Of a stretch of DNA of 64,000 nt, positions 28,876 through 37,714 are shown in pieces (the stretch's first letter is position 1; each line of letters starts with the position of its first letter). The stretch is from Enterobacter sp. CC120223-11 (GTDB lineage: Bacteria; Pseudomonadota; Gammaproteobacteria; Enterobacterales; Enterobacteriaceae): assembly GCF_900215375.1 (NCBI RefSeq), contig NZ_OBEF01000003.1:124001-188000 (forward strand), given 5' to 3'. Below the pieces are notes generated by a model. That model was given only the letters and a program-made list of their open reading frames with translations, did not search any database and was not told the origin of the DNA. Position numbers and translations under genes: made by a program.

Positions 28876-29937
28876 ATGAAAACAAAATCACCTTTTAATG
28901 ACGAGTCCCGCTGGCAGGCGGTGCTCGACAGAGATCAGACCGCCGATGGTCAGTTCGTGTTTGCGGTACAGACCACCGGTATCTACTGTCGCCCCTCTTG
29001 CCGGGCGCGTCACGCGCTGCGCCAGAATGTGCGCTTCTATGTCGATGCTGATGCCGCAGAAAATGCCGGGTTTCGTGCCTGCAAACGCTGCCAGCCTGAC
29101 AAGGCCGATCCTCAGCAGCAGCGTACCCATAAAGTGGCCGCAGCATGCCGTCTGCTTGAACAGGAGCGCACGCTGACCCTTGATGAGCTGGCGCGGGAAG
29201 TGGGCGTCAGCGCATATCATTTTCATCGTATGTTCAAGTCCGTCACCGGAATGACGCCGAAGGCATGGCAGCAGGCCTGGCGTGCCCGGCGACTGCGTGA
29301 AACGCTGGCCTCCAGCGACAGCGTGACGGATGCTGTTCTGGCGGCAGGTTTCCCGGCAAGCAGTAGCTACTATCGCAAGGCCGACAGCAGCCTCGGGATG
29401 ACGGCGAAACAGTATCGACGCGGCGGCGACGACCTTCCGGTGCGCTTCACGCTGGCGTCCTGCTCACTGGGCCGCTGCCTGGTGGCGGCCAGCTCGCGCG
29501 GCATTTGTGCTGTCCTGCCCGGCGACAACGACGAAACGCTACTCCGGGAGCTGGAACAAATTTTCCCTCATGCGCAACGTGAAAAAGCGGATCAGGCTTT
29601 CAGCCAGCTGGTTGCGGAGGTGATCGCCGTGCTGGACGGCAAGCATTCTACCGTACAGCTGCCGCTGGATATTCGCGGCACGGCGTTCCAGCAGCAGGTC
29701 TGGCAGGCGCTGCGCGATATTCCGACGGGTGAAACCCGCAGCTATCAACAGGTGGCGCAAAGCATCAATAAGCCGAAAGCGGTGCGTGCGGTGGCCAGTG
29801 CCTGCGCGGCGAACAAACTGGCGTTGCTTATTCCCTGCCATCGGGTTGTGCGGCAAAGCGGGGCGCTGTCCGGTTATCGCTGGGGCGAGGCGCGCAAAGC
29901 CCAACTGCTGCGGCGTGAAACAAAACAGGAGGGCTGA
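28876..29937 (+). CDS. ada: Bifunctional methylphosphotriester/O6-methylguanine DNA repair protein and activator
   Basis: A 353-residue adaptive-response protein. The N-terminal zinc domain has the methyl acceptor Cys38 in GIYCRPSCRARHA and further zinc ligands in ACKRCQPDK. An AraC-type helix-turn-helix (about 85-180; ELAREVGVSAYHFHRMFKSVTGMTPK) follows. The C-terminal methyltransferase domain has active-site Cys in LLIPCHRVVRQ (about 321). Cys38 methylation turns Ada into an activator of ada-alkB. It is followed after two bases by alkB, so the two form an operon. Confidence 0.97.
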   Translation: MKTKSPFNDESRWQAVLDRDQTADGQFVFAVQTTGIYCRPSCRARHALRQNVRFYVDADAAENAGFRACKRCQPDKADPQQQRTHKVAAACRLLEQERTLTLDELAREVGVSAYHFHRMFKSVTGMTPKAWQQAWRARRLRETLASSDSVTDAVLAAGFPASSSYYRKADSSLGMTAKQYRRGGDDLPVRFTLASCSLGRCLVAASSRGICAVLPGDNDETLLRELEQIFPHAQREKADQAFSQLVAEVIAVLDGKHSTVQLPLDIRGTAFQQQVWQALRDIPTGETRSYQQVAQSINKPKAVRAVASACAANKLALLIPCHRVVRQSGALSGYRWGEARKAQLLRRETKQEG

Positions 29938-29939
29938 TC

Positions 29940-30578
29940 GTGCTGGATCTTTTCGCTGATACGCCACCCTGGCAGGAGCCGCTGGCCCCCGGGGCGTACA
30001 TTCTCCGTCGCCGGGCGCTGGCTGAGGCACAAGGGCTGATCGCAGCGATTACCGATGTATCTGCCCAGTCGCCGTTTCGCCAGATGGTCACGCCCGGCGG
30101 ATACACCATGTCCGTAGCGATGACCAATTGCGGTAACGTCGGCTGGACGACCAACCAGCGGGGCTATCTGTATGCCAGCATCGACCCGCAAACAGGCAAT
30201 CTGTGGCCCGCCATGCCGGCAGTATTTTTGTCTCTGGCGCAGGCGTGCGCGCAGGAGACAGGGTATGAAAACTTCCGGCCCGATGCCTGTCTTATCAACC
30301 GTTATGCACCGGGGGCTAAACTCTCGCTGCATCAGGATAAAGATGAGCAAGCGCTGCAGGCCCCGATTGTATCCGTTTCGCTGGGGCTGCCCGCTGTTTT
30401 TCAGTTTGGCGGCCTGAAGCGCAACGATCCTCTTCAGCGTGTATTACTTGAGCACGGTGACGTGGTGGTTTGGGGTGGCGAATCCAGACTGTTTTATCAC
30501 GGTATTCAGCCGCTTAAAGAGGGGCATCATCCGGCTACTGGCGCCTGTCGCTATAATCTCACCTTCCGCCATACCTGA
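29940..30578 (+). CDS. alkB: Alpha-ketoglutarate-dependent DNA/RNA demethylase
   Basis: A 212-residue Fe(II)/2-oxoglutarate dioxygenase reversing 1-methyladenine and 3-methylcytosine damage. Iron ligands lie in LHQDKDE (HxD) and the distal His in LFYHGIQP; the 2-oxoglutarate-binding arginines are in the C-terminal CRYNLTFR. The substrate lid region MVTPGGYTMSVAMTNCG is conserved. The start codon is GTG at 29940, two bases after the ada stop, with GGAGGG overlapping the ada end; the two are translationally coupled. Confidence 0.96.
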   Translation: MLDLFADTPPWQEPLAPGAYILRRRALAEAQGLIAAITDVSAQSPFRQMVTPGGYTMSVAMTNCGNVGWTTNQRGYLYASIDPQTGNLWPAMPAVFLSLAQACAQETGYENFRPDACLINRYAPGAKLSLHQDKDEQALQAPIVSVSLGLPAVFQFGGLKRNDPLQRVLLEHGDVVVWGGESRLFYHGIQPLKEGHHPATGACRYNLTFRHT

Positions 30579-30664
30579 AATAGCAATAAAAATAAGAATT
30601 ATTCTTGATGTGACGCGCAGGCCGTTTAAACTGCTGGCTGTTTTGACTGCCCGGAATGGTTTGT

Positions 30665-32308
30665 ATGCAACTTCTTCTTCTGGTCTGGCGGCAGTATCGC
30701 TGGCCCTTTATTGCCGTTATGGCCCTGAGCCTGTTGAGTGCGGCGCTGGGTATCGGCCTTATCGCCTTTATTAACCTGCGCCTGATTGAAAGCGTCGATG
30801 TCTCCCTGGCCGTGCTACCAGAATTTCTCGGCCTGCTGCTGCTGCTGATGGCGGTCACGCTTGGCTCCCAGCTGGCGCTGACCATACTCGGGCATCATTT
30901 TGTCTATCGCCTGCGCAGCGAATTTATCAAACGTATCCTCGACACGCAGATTGAACGGGTGGAAAAACTCGGCAGCGCCGCGTTACTGGCCGGCCTGACC
31001 AGCGACGTGCGGAACATCACCATTGCGTTTGTGCGCTTACCTGAACTGGTGCAGGGGATCATTCTCACCTTCGGCTCTGCGGCCTATCTGTTTTTCCTGT
31101 CGGGCAAAATGCTGGCGATCACCGCACTGTGGATGGCACTGACCATCTGGGGCGGCTTCGTGCTGGTGGCGCGGGTGTACAAACACATGGCAACCTTGCG
31201 CGAGACGGAAGATAAGCTCTATCACGACTATCAGACCGTGCTGGAAGGGCGCAAAGAGCTGACCCTGAACCGCGAACGTGCCGAACACATCTTCAATAAC
31301 CTCTATATTCCGGACGCCAAAGAGTACCGCCACCACATTATTCGCGCCGATACGTTCCACCTCAGTGCGGTGAACTGGTCGAATATCATGATGCTCGGCG
31401 CGATTGGCCTGGTATTCTGGATGGCGAACAGCCTCGGCTGGGCCGATACCAACGTCGCGGCGACCTATTCGCTAACGCTTTTATTCCTGCGCACGCCGCT
31501 GCTCTCTGCCGTTGGCGCGTTACCCACGCTGCTCAGCGCTCAGGTCGCGTTCAATAAGCTGAACAAGTTTTCTCTGGCGCCGTACCGTGCAGAGTTCCCT
31601 AAACCTCAGCCGCACAGCAACTGGCAAACGCTCGAGCTGCGCGATGTTGAATTCCATTATCAGGACAACACCTTTGCCGTCGGGCCTGTCAACCTGACGC
31701 TGAAACGCGGCGAGCTGGTGTTCCTGATTGGCGGTAACGGCAGCGGAAAATCAACGCTGGCGATGCTGCTCACCGGGCTGTATCAGCCGGTCTCCGGGCA
31801 GATTCTGCTCGACGGCGAGCCGCTGGCGGCAGATAAACCGGAAGACTATCGCAAGCTGTTTTCCGCGGTGTTCACCGACGTCTGGCTGTTCGACCAGCTG
31901 CTGGGCCCGGAAGGGCAGCAGGCGAAGCCGGAGTTGGTGGCGAAATGGCTCGACCACCTGAAAATGGGGCACAAGCTGAAGCTGGAAAACGGTAAGATTC
32001 TCGACCTGAAGCTATCGAAAGGGCAGAAGAAGCGCGTGGCGCTGCTGCTGGCGCTGGCGGAAGAGCGGGATATTATTCTGCTGGATGAGTGGGCCGCCGA
32101 TCAGGACCCGCATTTCCGCCGGGAGTTTTACCAGGTGCTGCTGCCTTTGATGCAGGAAATGGGTAAGACCCTCTTCGCCATTAGCCATGACGACCACTAC
32201 TTTATTCACGCCGACAGGCTGCTGGAGATGCGTAACGGTAAGCTCAGCGAGCTGACCGGTGAGGAACGCATTGCGGCTTCCCGCGATGCCGTCGCCCGCA
32301 CGGCCTGA
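30665..32308 (+). CDS. yojI: ABC exporter YojI (microcin J25/peptide efflux type)
   Basis: A 547-residue fused ABC exporter: an N-terminal membrane domain with six hydrophobic segments (about 10-310) and a C-terminal ATPase with Walker [10 protein letters not shown], signature [10 protein letters not shown] and Walker [15 protein letters not shown]. In E. coli YojI exports microcin J25 via TolC. The start at 30665 ([13 protein letters not shown]) matches E. coli; an ATG three codons earlier is possible. It lies 86 bp after alkB. The signature motif deviates from LSGGQ, as in the cyclic-peptide exporter (SyrD/PvdE) subfamily. Confidence 0.93.
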   Translation: MQLLLLVWRQYRWPFIAVMALSLLSAALGIGLIAFINLRLIESVDVSLAVLPEFLGLLLLLMAVTLGSQLALTILGHHFVYRLRSEFIKRILDTQIERVEKLGSAALLAGLTSDVRNITIAFVRLPELVQGIILTFGSAAYLFFLSGKMLAITALWMALTIWGGFVLVARVYKHMATLRETEDKLYHDYQTVLEGRKELTLNRERAEHIFNNLYIPDAKEYRHHIIRADTFHLSAVNWSNIMMLGAIGLVFWMANSLGWADTNVAATYSLTLLFLRTPLLSAVGALPTLLSAQVAFNKLNKFSLAPYRAEFPKPQPHSNWQTLELRDVEFHYQDNTFAVGPVNLTLKRGELVFLIGGNGSGKSTLAMLLTGLYQPVSGQILLDGEPLAADKPEDYRKLFSAVFTDVWLFDQLLGPEGQQAKPELVAKWLDHLKMGHKLKLENGKILDLKLSKGQKKRVALLLALAEERDIILLDEWAADQDPHFRREFYQVLLPLMQEMGKTLFAISHDDHYFIHADRLLEMRNGKLSELTGEERIAASRDAVARTA

Positions 32309-32313
32309 CCCTC

Positions 32314-32346
32314 AACGCCCCTTTTCAGGGGCGTTTGCTCTCTTTT
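32314..32346 (+). terminator. Terminator after yojI
   Basis: AACGCCCC-TTTTCA-GGGGCGTT stem (32314-32321 with 32328-32335), followed by a T/C-rich stretch ending TTTTT, six bases after the yojI stop. Confidence 0.8.
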
Positions 32347-32440
32347 TCACCGTTCCGACCCGCTGTTTATTATTTTTTACATTCACTCGCGCTATGCTTA
32401 GGGCCAGAATACCGTCTTTCCCTTCAAGGATTGCCAACCC

Positions 32441-33877
32441 ATGTCCGTGTTTCATAAAAACAGCGCCAGGCTACGCGACCAGGAGCGTGCCCGTCTTATC
32501 TGGCTGTTAACCACCGATAAAGCCATCACTTCGGCGCTGACTAACAAACTCACGCTGGCCGAGCAGTACGATGAAGGGCAGTTGGCCGATGACATCGCAG
32601 AAGTCGGTGCGCTGGTTGCGCATTTGCCCGCGCCCGATCTCGCGGACACTCTCGAAGCGTTGCCTTCCGATGAGCGCCATGCCCTGTGGGGGCTGGTGGA
32701 GGACAGCAAGCGCGGTAATGTGCTGCTGGAAGCGTCTGAAAACGTCTATGACGATCTGATCGACGGCATGAGTGACAAGGCGCTGCTCGACGCGCTGGAA
32801 ACGCTCGATATTGATGAAAAAATCTATCTTGTTCAGCACCTTCCTCGCGATTTGACCGGCCGTCTGCTGGCAACGTTGCCGCCGGAAGAGCGTGCGCGGG
32901 TGCGGCAGGTGATGAATTACGCCCACGACAGCGTCGGCGCTATCATGGAGTTCGAAGTCATCACTATTCGCCCGGACGTGACGCTTGGTGCGGTGCAGCG
33001 CTATTTGCGTCGTCTCGGCAAAATGCCGCGCAACACCGACAAGCTGTTCGTCACCGATCGTGATAAAACGCTGCTGGGTGAACTGGAGCTGCAAACCATT
33101 CTGCTGAATCCGGCGCAGCGCCATGTCTCTGAGGTGATGGAGGCTGAACCCGTTACTTTCCACCCGCAGGAAGACGCCGAGAAGGTGGCGCGCACGTTCG
33201 AACGTGATGACCTGGTGAGTGCCGCGGTGATCGATGCCGAAGGCAAGCTGATGGGGCGTCTGACCATCGATGAAATCGTGGACGTGGTGTACGAAGAGAC
33301 GGACAACGACATGCGCCAGATGAGCGGCCTCAGCAACGATGAGGACGTCTTCGCGCCGGTCAGCAAAGCGGTGAAAACCCGCTGGGCGTGGCTTGCCATC
33401 AATCTCTGCACCGCGTTTATCGCCTCGCGCGTGATTGACGGCTTTGAGCACACCATTTCACAGCTGGTTGCGCTGGCCTCGCTGATGCCGATTGTTGCCG
33501 GCATTGGCGGGAATACCGGCAACCAGACCATCACGATGATCGTGCGCGCGCTTGCGTTGCAGCATATTCAGCCAGGGAACTTCTCGTTCCTGATATTACG
33601 TGAAATGGGCGTCGCGCTGATCAATGGCCTCGTCTGGGGCGGTATTATGGGCTGCGTTACATGGTGGTTGTATGACGACCCGCAGCTTGGTGGCGTGATG
33701 ATGCTGGCAATGGTGCTGAACCTGCTGGTGGCCTCGCTGATGGGCGTGCTGATCCCGATGATCATGACGAAGCTTGGGCGGGATCCGGCGGTCGGCTCAA
33801 GCGTGATGATCACGGCCATCACCGACACCGGCGGATTCTTTATTTTTCTTGGGTTGGCGACGGTGTTTCTGCTTTAA
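32441..33877 (+). CDS. mgtE: MgtE-family magnesium transporter
   Basis: A 478-residue Mg2+ channel/transporter. The N-terminal helical domain covers about residues 40-150, two CBS domains about 155-270 (a cytosolic Mg2+ sensor), and the membrane domain with five helices about 315-478. The family signature PIVAGIGGNTGNQTITM is intact, and the pore Asp lies in AITDTGGFF near the C-terminus. K-12 has no mgtE at this position, so this is an insertion between yojI and mqo shared with the neighbouring SulP gene. Its 3' end overlaps that convergent gene by 38 bp. No M-box leader was recognised. Confidence 0.92.
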   Translation: MSVFHKNSARLRDQERARLIWLLTTDKAITSALTNKLTLAEQYDEGQLADDIAEVGALVAHLPAPDLADTLEALPSDERHALWGLVEDSKRGNVLLEASENVYDDLIDGMSDKALLDALETLDIDEKIYLVQHLPRDLTGRLLATLPPEERARVRQVMNYAHDSVGAIMEFEVITIRPDVTLGAVQRYLRRLGKMPRNTDKLFVTDRDKTLLGELELQTILLNPAQRHVSEVMEAEPVTFHPQEDAEKVARTFERDDLVSAAVIDAEGKLMGRLTIDEIVDVVYEETDNDMRQMSGLSNDEDVFAPVSKAVKTRWAWLAINLCTAFIASRVIDGFEHTISQLVALASLMPIVAGIGGNTGNQTITMIVRALALQHIQPGNFSFLILREMGVALINGLVWGGIMGCVTWWLYDDPQLGGVMMLAMVLNLLVASLMGVLIPMIMTKLGRDPAVGSSVMITAITDTGGFFIFLGLATVFLL

Positions 33878-35087
33878 GCGCATGGCGCTTGCGGATGTGG
33901 CGCGGCACCAGTGCCAGCAGCACTAAGCCTGCCAGCACCCCAATCGCCAGGTTGCCGGTGCTGACCGTGGCAACCACCGTTGCCAGCATCACCACCGTGG
34001 CAGACCACGGCGTTTGCTTCAGCGTGGCGGGCTGAACGCTGTGCCAGCTGAAGGTTTTGACGGCCACAATCGCCATGATCCCGGCGAGCACGGCCATCGG
34101 GATCTTCGCCATCACCTGGCTCAGGCCCGTCACCAGCAGCAAAAGCACCAGGCCTGCGACCAGCGTGGAAAGACGGCTGCGGCCTTTACCCATCTCTACG
34201 TTAACAATGGTCTGGCCAATCATCGCACAGCCCGCAATGCCACCGTAAAAACCAGCCAGAATGTTAGCGATGCCGAGCCCGGCACTCTCGCGCGCCTTGT
34301 TCGATGGCGTGGCGGTTAAATCATCCACCAGTTTTGCCGTCAGCAGCGACTCCATCAATCCCACGAAGGCGATACTGAGCGCACAAGGCCAGATAATTTG
34401 CAGCGTTTGCAGATTGAGCGGCACCAGCAGCTCTGTCAGCACCGGCAGGCCGCCGCTCATCGAACCTTCATCGCCGACCGTCGGCAAAATCTGGCCGCTG
34501 AACAGGGTATAAAGTGTCAGGACGACGATCGCAATCAGCGGTGAAGGCACGCTTTTGATGACTTTGGGTGCCCAGAGAACAATCAGCAGCGTGGCGGCAA
34601 ACAGCGCCAGTATCAGCGGATTTTTGCTCCAGAAGTGAGGCACCTGAGCAAAGAAAATCAGAATCCCCAACGCGTTCACAAACCCGGTCATCACCGCCTG
34701 AGGAATATGGCGCATCAGTTTTGCCATGCCGAGCAGGCCAAAGGCTATCTGAATCACGCCCGCCATCACCACGGCAGGCAAAATGTACGCCACGCCGTGC
34801 TGATGGACCATCGGGCCGATAACCAGCGCTACAGAACCTGCCGCCGCCGTCACCATCGCCGGGCGACCGCCCAGGACAGACATCGCCAGACATAGCACGA
34901 CCGACGCAATCAGGCTGACTTTTGGGTCAACGCCTGCAATGACCGAGAAGGAGATAACCTCCGGGATCAGCGCCAGCGCGGTGATTACGCCCGCCAGCGA
35001 TTCGCGCAGCATAAGCGAAGGTGAGCGCACGATGTGAGTCAGCGCAGCGGATTCAGCAGCAGTGTGGGTATGGTGAGTATCAGGCAT
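33840..35087 (-). CDS. SulP-family inorganic anion permease without a STAS domain
   Basis: A 415-residue membrane protein with about ten to twelve hydrophobic segments. The opening AGVITALALIPEVISFSVIAGVDP and the GRPAMVTAAAGSVALVI segment are typical of SulP (SLC26) transporters; GGIAGCAMIGQTIVN is another family stretch. It ends shortly after the last helix with a basic tail, so the C-terminal STAS domain of larger SulP proteins is absent. Substrate unknown; sulfate, bicarbonate or another anion are possibilities. The start at 35087 (MPDTHHTHT) is tentative: no strong ribosome-binding site is seen, and an upstream start at 35129 is possible. Convergent with mgtE, divergent from mqo. Confidence 0.85.
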   Translation of the reverse strand: MPDTHHTHTAAESAALTHIVRSPSLMLRESLAGVITALALIPEVISFSVIAGVDPKVSLIASVVLCLAMSVLGGRPAMVTAAAGSVALVIGPMVHQHGVAYILPAVVMAGVIQIAFGLLGMAKLMRHIPQAVMTGFVNALGILIFFAQVPHFWSKNPLILALFAATLLIVLWAPKVIKSVPSPLIAIVVLTLYTLFSGQILPTVGDEGSMSGGLPVLTELLVPLNLQTLQIIWPCALSIAFVGLMESLLTAKLVDDLTATPSNKARESAGLGIANILAGFYGGIAGCAMIGQTIVNVEMGKGRSRLSTLVAGLVLLLLVTGLSQVMAKIPMAVLAGIMAIVAVKTFSWHSVQPATLKQTPWSATVVMLATVVATVSTGNLAIGVLAGLVLLALVPRHIRKRHALKAETPSPTQEK

Positions 35088-35361
35088 AGAGAAAGTAAGG
35101 TTATGAATACGGGATTTACCATAAGCCAATGGCTGTGCGATAAGTCACAAAACGGGCGATATTACCGCTTTGCGTCACATTTCGCCAGTAGCAATACGCA
35201 TTTCTGAGATACATTTATTAAACATTTTTATAACAGATCTCAAAACAGAACTTAAATTTTAAACAATATTTAAATCTTTCATCGTCAGTGCTAACGTGGT
35301 TTTCCCCGAATCGTTTCACCTGCGCTAAAACAAAAAACGCGAGTACAGTAAGGCTCATTAA

Positions 35362-37014
35362 ATGACGAAAAAGATGGCCGTACGTCGCTCAAAGGCGGTG
35401 GATTTGCCTGCCGAATCGCTGGCAGAGAAGTCCCAAGCCCCTCACGAGCACCAGACGGATGTATTGTTGATTGGCGGTGGCATCATGAGCGCCACGCTGG
35501 GAACCTGGCTTCAGGAACTGGAGCCGGACTGGTCTATTACTCTGGTCGAGCAAATGGAAAGCGTCGCCGAGGAGAGCTCCAACGGCTGGAACAACGCCGG
35601 TACCGGCCATGCCGCACTGATGGAACTGAACTACACGCCGCAGAAGGCGGACGGTTCCGTCAGCATCGACAAAGCCATCGAGATCAATGAAGCCTTCCAG
35701 ATCTCGCGCCAGTTCTGGGCGCATCAGGTCACACGCGGCGTGCTGCAACAGCCGAAGACCTTTATCAATACCGTGCCCCATATGAGCTTCGTCTGGGGGG
35801 AAGATAACGTGAATTTCCTGCGCGCCCGCTATGCCGCGCTTCAGCAGAATTTGCTGTTCCAGGGAATGCGCTACTCCGAAGACACTGAGCAAATTAAAAA
35901 ATGGGCTCCGCTGGTGATGGAAGGGCGCGACCCGCAGCAGAAGGTCGCGGCCACCCGTACCGAGGTTGGCACCGATGTAAACTACGGCGAAATTACCCGT
36001 CAGCTGATTGCCGGGCTACGCAGCCACGACAACTTCTCGTTGCAGCTCAACACTGCCGTGCGTCGTTTTAAACGCAACGCCGACAACAGCTGGACGGTGA
36101 CCGTCTCCGACGCGAACGACCGCAAGGTTCGCCGTAAAATTCGCGCGAAGTTTATCTTCATCGGCGCGGGTGGGGCGGCGCTCAAGCTGCTGCAACAAAC
36201 GGGTATTCCGCAGGCGAAAGAGTATGCCGGCTTCCCGGTGGGGGGCCAGTTCCTTGTCTGCGAGAACCCTGAAGTGGTTAACCACCACCTCGCGAAAGTG
36301 TACGGACAGGCCTCCGTTGGCGCACCGCCGATGTCGGTCCCGCACATTGATACCCGCATCATCGACGGTAAACGCGCCGTGCTGTTTGGGCCGTTCGCGA
36401 CGTTTTCCACCCGCTTCCTGAAAAACGGTTCGCTGTGGGATCTGCTGGCCTCCACCAACAAATCGAACATTCTGCCGATGATTAACGTCGGCCTGGACAA
36501 CTTCGACCTGGTGAAGTACCTCGTCGGGCAGGTTATCCAGAAGGACAAAGACCGACTGGCGGCGCTGAAAGAGTACTACCCGATGGCGAAAAAAGCCGAC
36601 TGGCGTCTGTGGCAGGCGGGCCAGCGGGTGCAGATCATCAAGCGTGACGCTGATAAAGGCGGTGTGTTGCGTCTTGGAACCGAAGTCGTTAGCGATGATG
36701 AAGGTACGGTTGCGGCTCTGCTTGGGGCTTCACCGGGCGCATCGACGGCGGCACCGATCATGCTGCATTTGCTGGAACAGGTCTTTAAAGAGAAAGTGAA
36801 GTCAGCGGCATGGCAGGAAAAACTGCGTGCAGTGGTGCCGACCTACGGCAGTCGTCTGAGCGGTGATCCACAGGCAATTGAGCGGACTCTGGCGTACACC
36901 AGCGAAGTACTGGGTCTGCGTTATGAGAGGGACACCGTTGCGGACCCGGTCCCGCAGGCACACTTTACGCCTCCGCTGGTGGAGTTAAAACCCGTCGCGG
37001 ATATTGCACTGTGA
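35362..37014 (+). CDS. mqo: Malate:quinone oxidoreductase
   Basis: A 550-residue FAD-dependent peripheral membrane enzyme oxidising malate to oxaloacetate and reducing quinone. The FAD motif [15 protein letters not shown] is at about residues 33-47. Conserved blocks [36 protein letters not shown] and [14 protein letters not shown] are intact. The first 30 residues are charged and do not resemble the hydrophobic N-terminus of K-12 Mqo. The 232-bp gap upstream, divergent from the SulP gene, is AT-rich and must carry its promoter. A terminator follows 18 bp after the stop. Confidence 0.96.
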   Translation: MTKKMAVRRSKAVDLPAESLAEKSQAPHEHQTDVLLIGGGIMSATLGTWLQELEPDWSITLVEQMESVAEESSNGWNNAGTGHAALMELNYTPQKADGSVSIDKAIEINEAFQISRQFWAHQVTRGVLQQPKTFINTVPHMSFVWGEDNVNFLRARYAALQQNLLFQGMRYSEDTEQIKKWAPLVMEGRDPQQKVAATRTEVGTDVNYGEITRQLIAGLRSHDNFSLQLNTAVRRFKRNADNSWTVTVSDANDRKVRRKIRAKFIFIGAGGAALKLLQQTGIPQAKEYAGFPVGGQFLVCENPEVVNHHLAKVYGQASVGAPPMSVPHIDTRIIDGKRAVLFGPFATFSTRFLKNGSLWDLLASTNKSNILPMINVGLDNFDLVKYLVGQVIQKDKDRLAALKEYYPMAKKADWRLWQAGQRVQIIKRDADKGGVLRLGTEVVSDDEGTVAALLGASPGASTAAPIMLHLLEQVFKEKVKSAAWQEKLRAVVPTYGSRLSGDPQAIERTLAYTSEVLGLRYERDTVADPVPQAHFTPPLVELKPVADIAL

Positions 37015-37027
37015 AAGACTGAAAACA

Positions 37028-37054
37028 AAAAACCCCGGAATTCGGGGTTTTTTA
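37028..37054. terminator. Bidirectional terminator between mqo and eco
   Basis: AAAAAACCCCG-GAATT-CGGGGTTTTTT hairpin (stem 37033-37037 with 37043-37047, plus A/T flanks) between convergent mqo and eco. Confidence 0.9.
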
Positions 37055-37061
37055 TCGCTGA

Positions 37062-37553
37062 TTAACGCTGTTCTGCGTTCTGAACGGTCTCTTCTGCTTT
37101 CCAGATGCGGTATTTCACGTCCACGTTTTCCGGGGTGTAGACCACAATCGGCAGCTTGCTGTTGTAGCGAACCATTCCCTCATCGCCCAGAAACGCGGTG
37201 ACAAATTTCTCCGTTTTCTTACCGTCCGGGCAGGCCATCATGGTAGAAACCGGCGAACTCACTTTGTCCACTACGTAGTAGTCATAGCCCCAGCCTTCCA
37301 GCGTTTTGCTTTCCAGTTTCGCGCCGAGACGGTGTTGGTTACAGTCCACCTCCAGCGTCTGGCCAACCAGCAATTCCACTTTGTAACCCGACTCGTCTTT
37401 TTGCTCCGGCAGCGTAATCACTTGACGCTTCATGCCTTTTTCAGCCGTTGGATAAGGTGCAACTTTTTCCAGCGGCGTGGTGGAAGCCACTGCGCTGGCT
37501 GAAACGCAGGCCAGAGAGAGAAGGGCGACGGCAAATTTAGCGGTGTTTTTCAC
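37062..37553 (-). CDS. eco: Ecotin, periplasmic serine protease inhibitor
   Basis: A 163-residue secreted inhibitor of trypsin-fold serine proteases such as neutrophil elastase. A signal peptide of about 22 residues ends at SASAVA. The reactive loop [12 protein letters not shown] keeps the P1 methionine, and the two cysteines of the disulfide (VDCNQH and MMACPD) are present; [19 protein letters not shown] is the dimerisation/secondary-site region. The start codon is GTG, with AAGGA seven bases upstream. Length is within one residue of E. coli. Confidence 0.95.
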   Translation of the reverse strand: MKNTAKFAVALLSLACVSASAVASTTPLEKVAPYPTAEKGMKRQVITLPEQKDESGYKVELLVGQTLEVDCNQHRLGAKLESKTLEGWGYDYYVVDKVSSPVSTMMACPDGKKTEKFVTAFLGDEGMVRYNSKLPIVVYTPENVDVKYRIWKAEETVQNAEQR

Positions 37554-37683
37554 TGTTAATCCTTGTGATCAGTTAGCAACCGGCGGATCGTAGCATTCTT
37601 ACGCTGAAGAAAAAGTCGGATTTACCCTTATTTTAATAAGAAGTGGTGATAAATGCTGGTGAGGTGCGAGAAGGGGGAGAAAT

Positions 37684-37706
37684 CCCTGCGACAGAGTGTC
37701 GCAGGG
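37684..37706. terminator. Strong hairpin downstream of the alkylsulfatase gene
   Basis: CCCTGCGACA-GAG-TGTCGCAGGG, a perfect 10-bp stem with 3-base loop, begins nine bases after the alkylsulfatase stop. The sequence that follows it on that strand is ATTTCTCC, so the U-run is weak; it may be a terminator or a 3'-end stabiliser. Confidence 0.65.
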
Positions 37707-37714
37707 AAGAGGTA

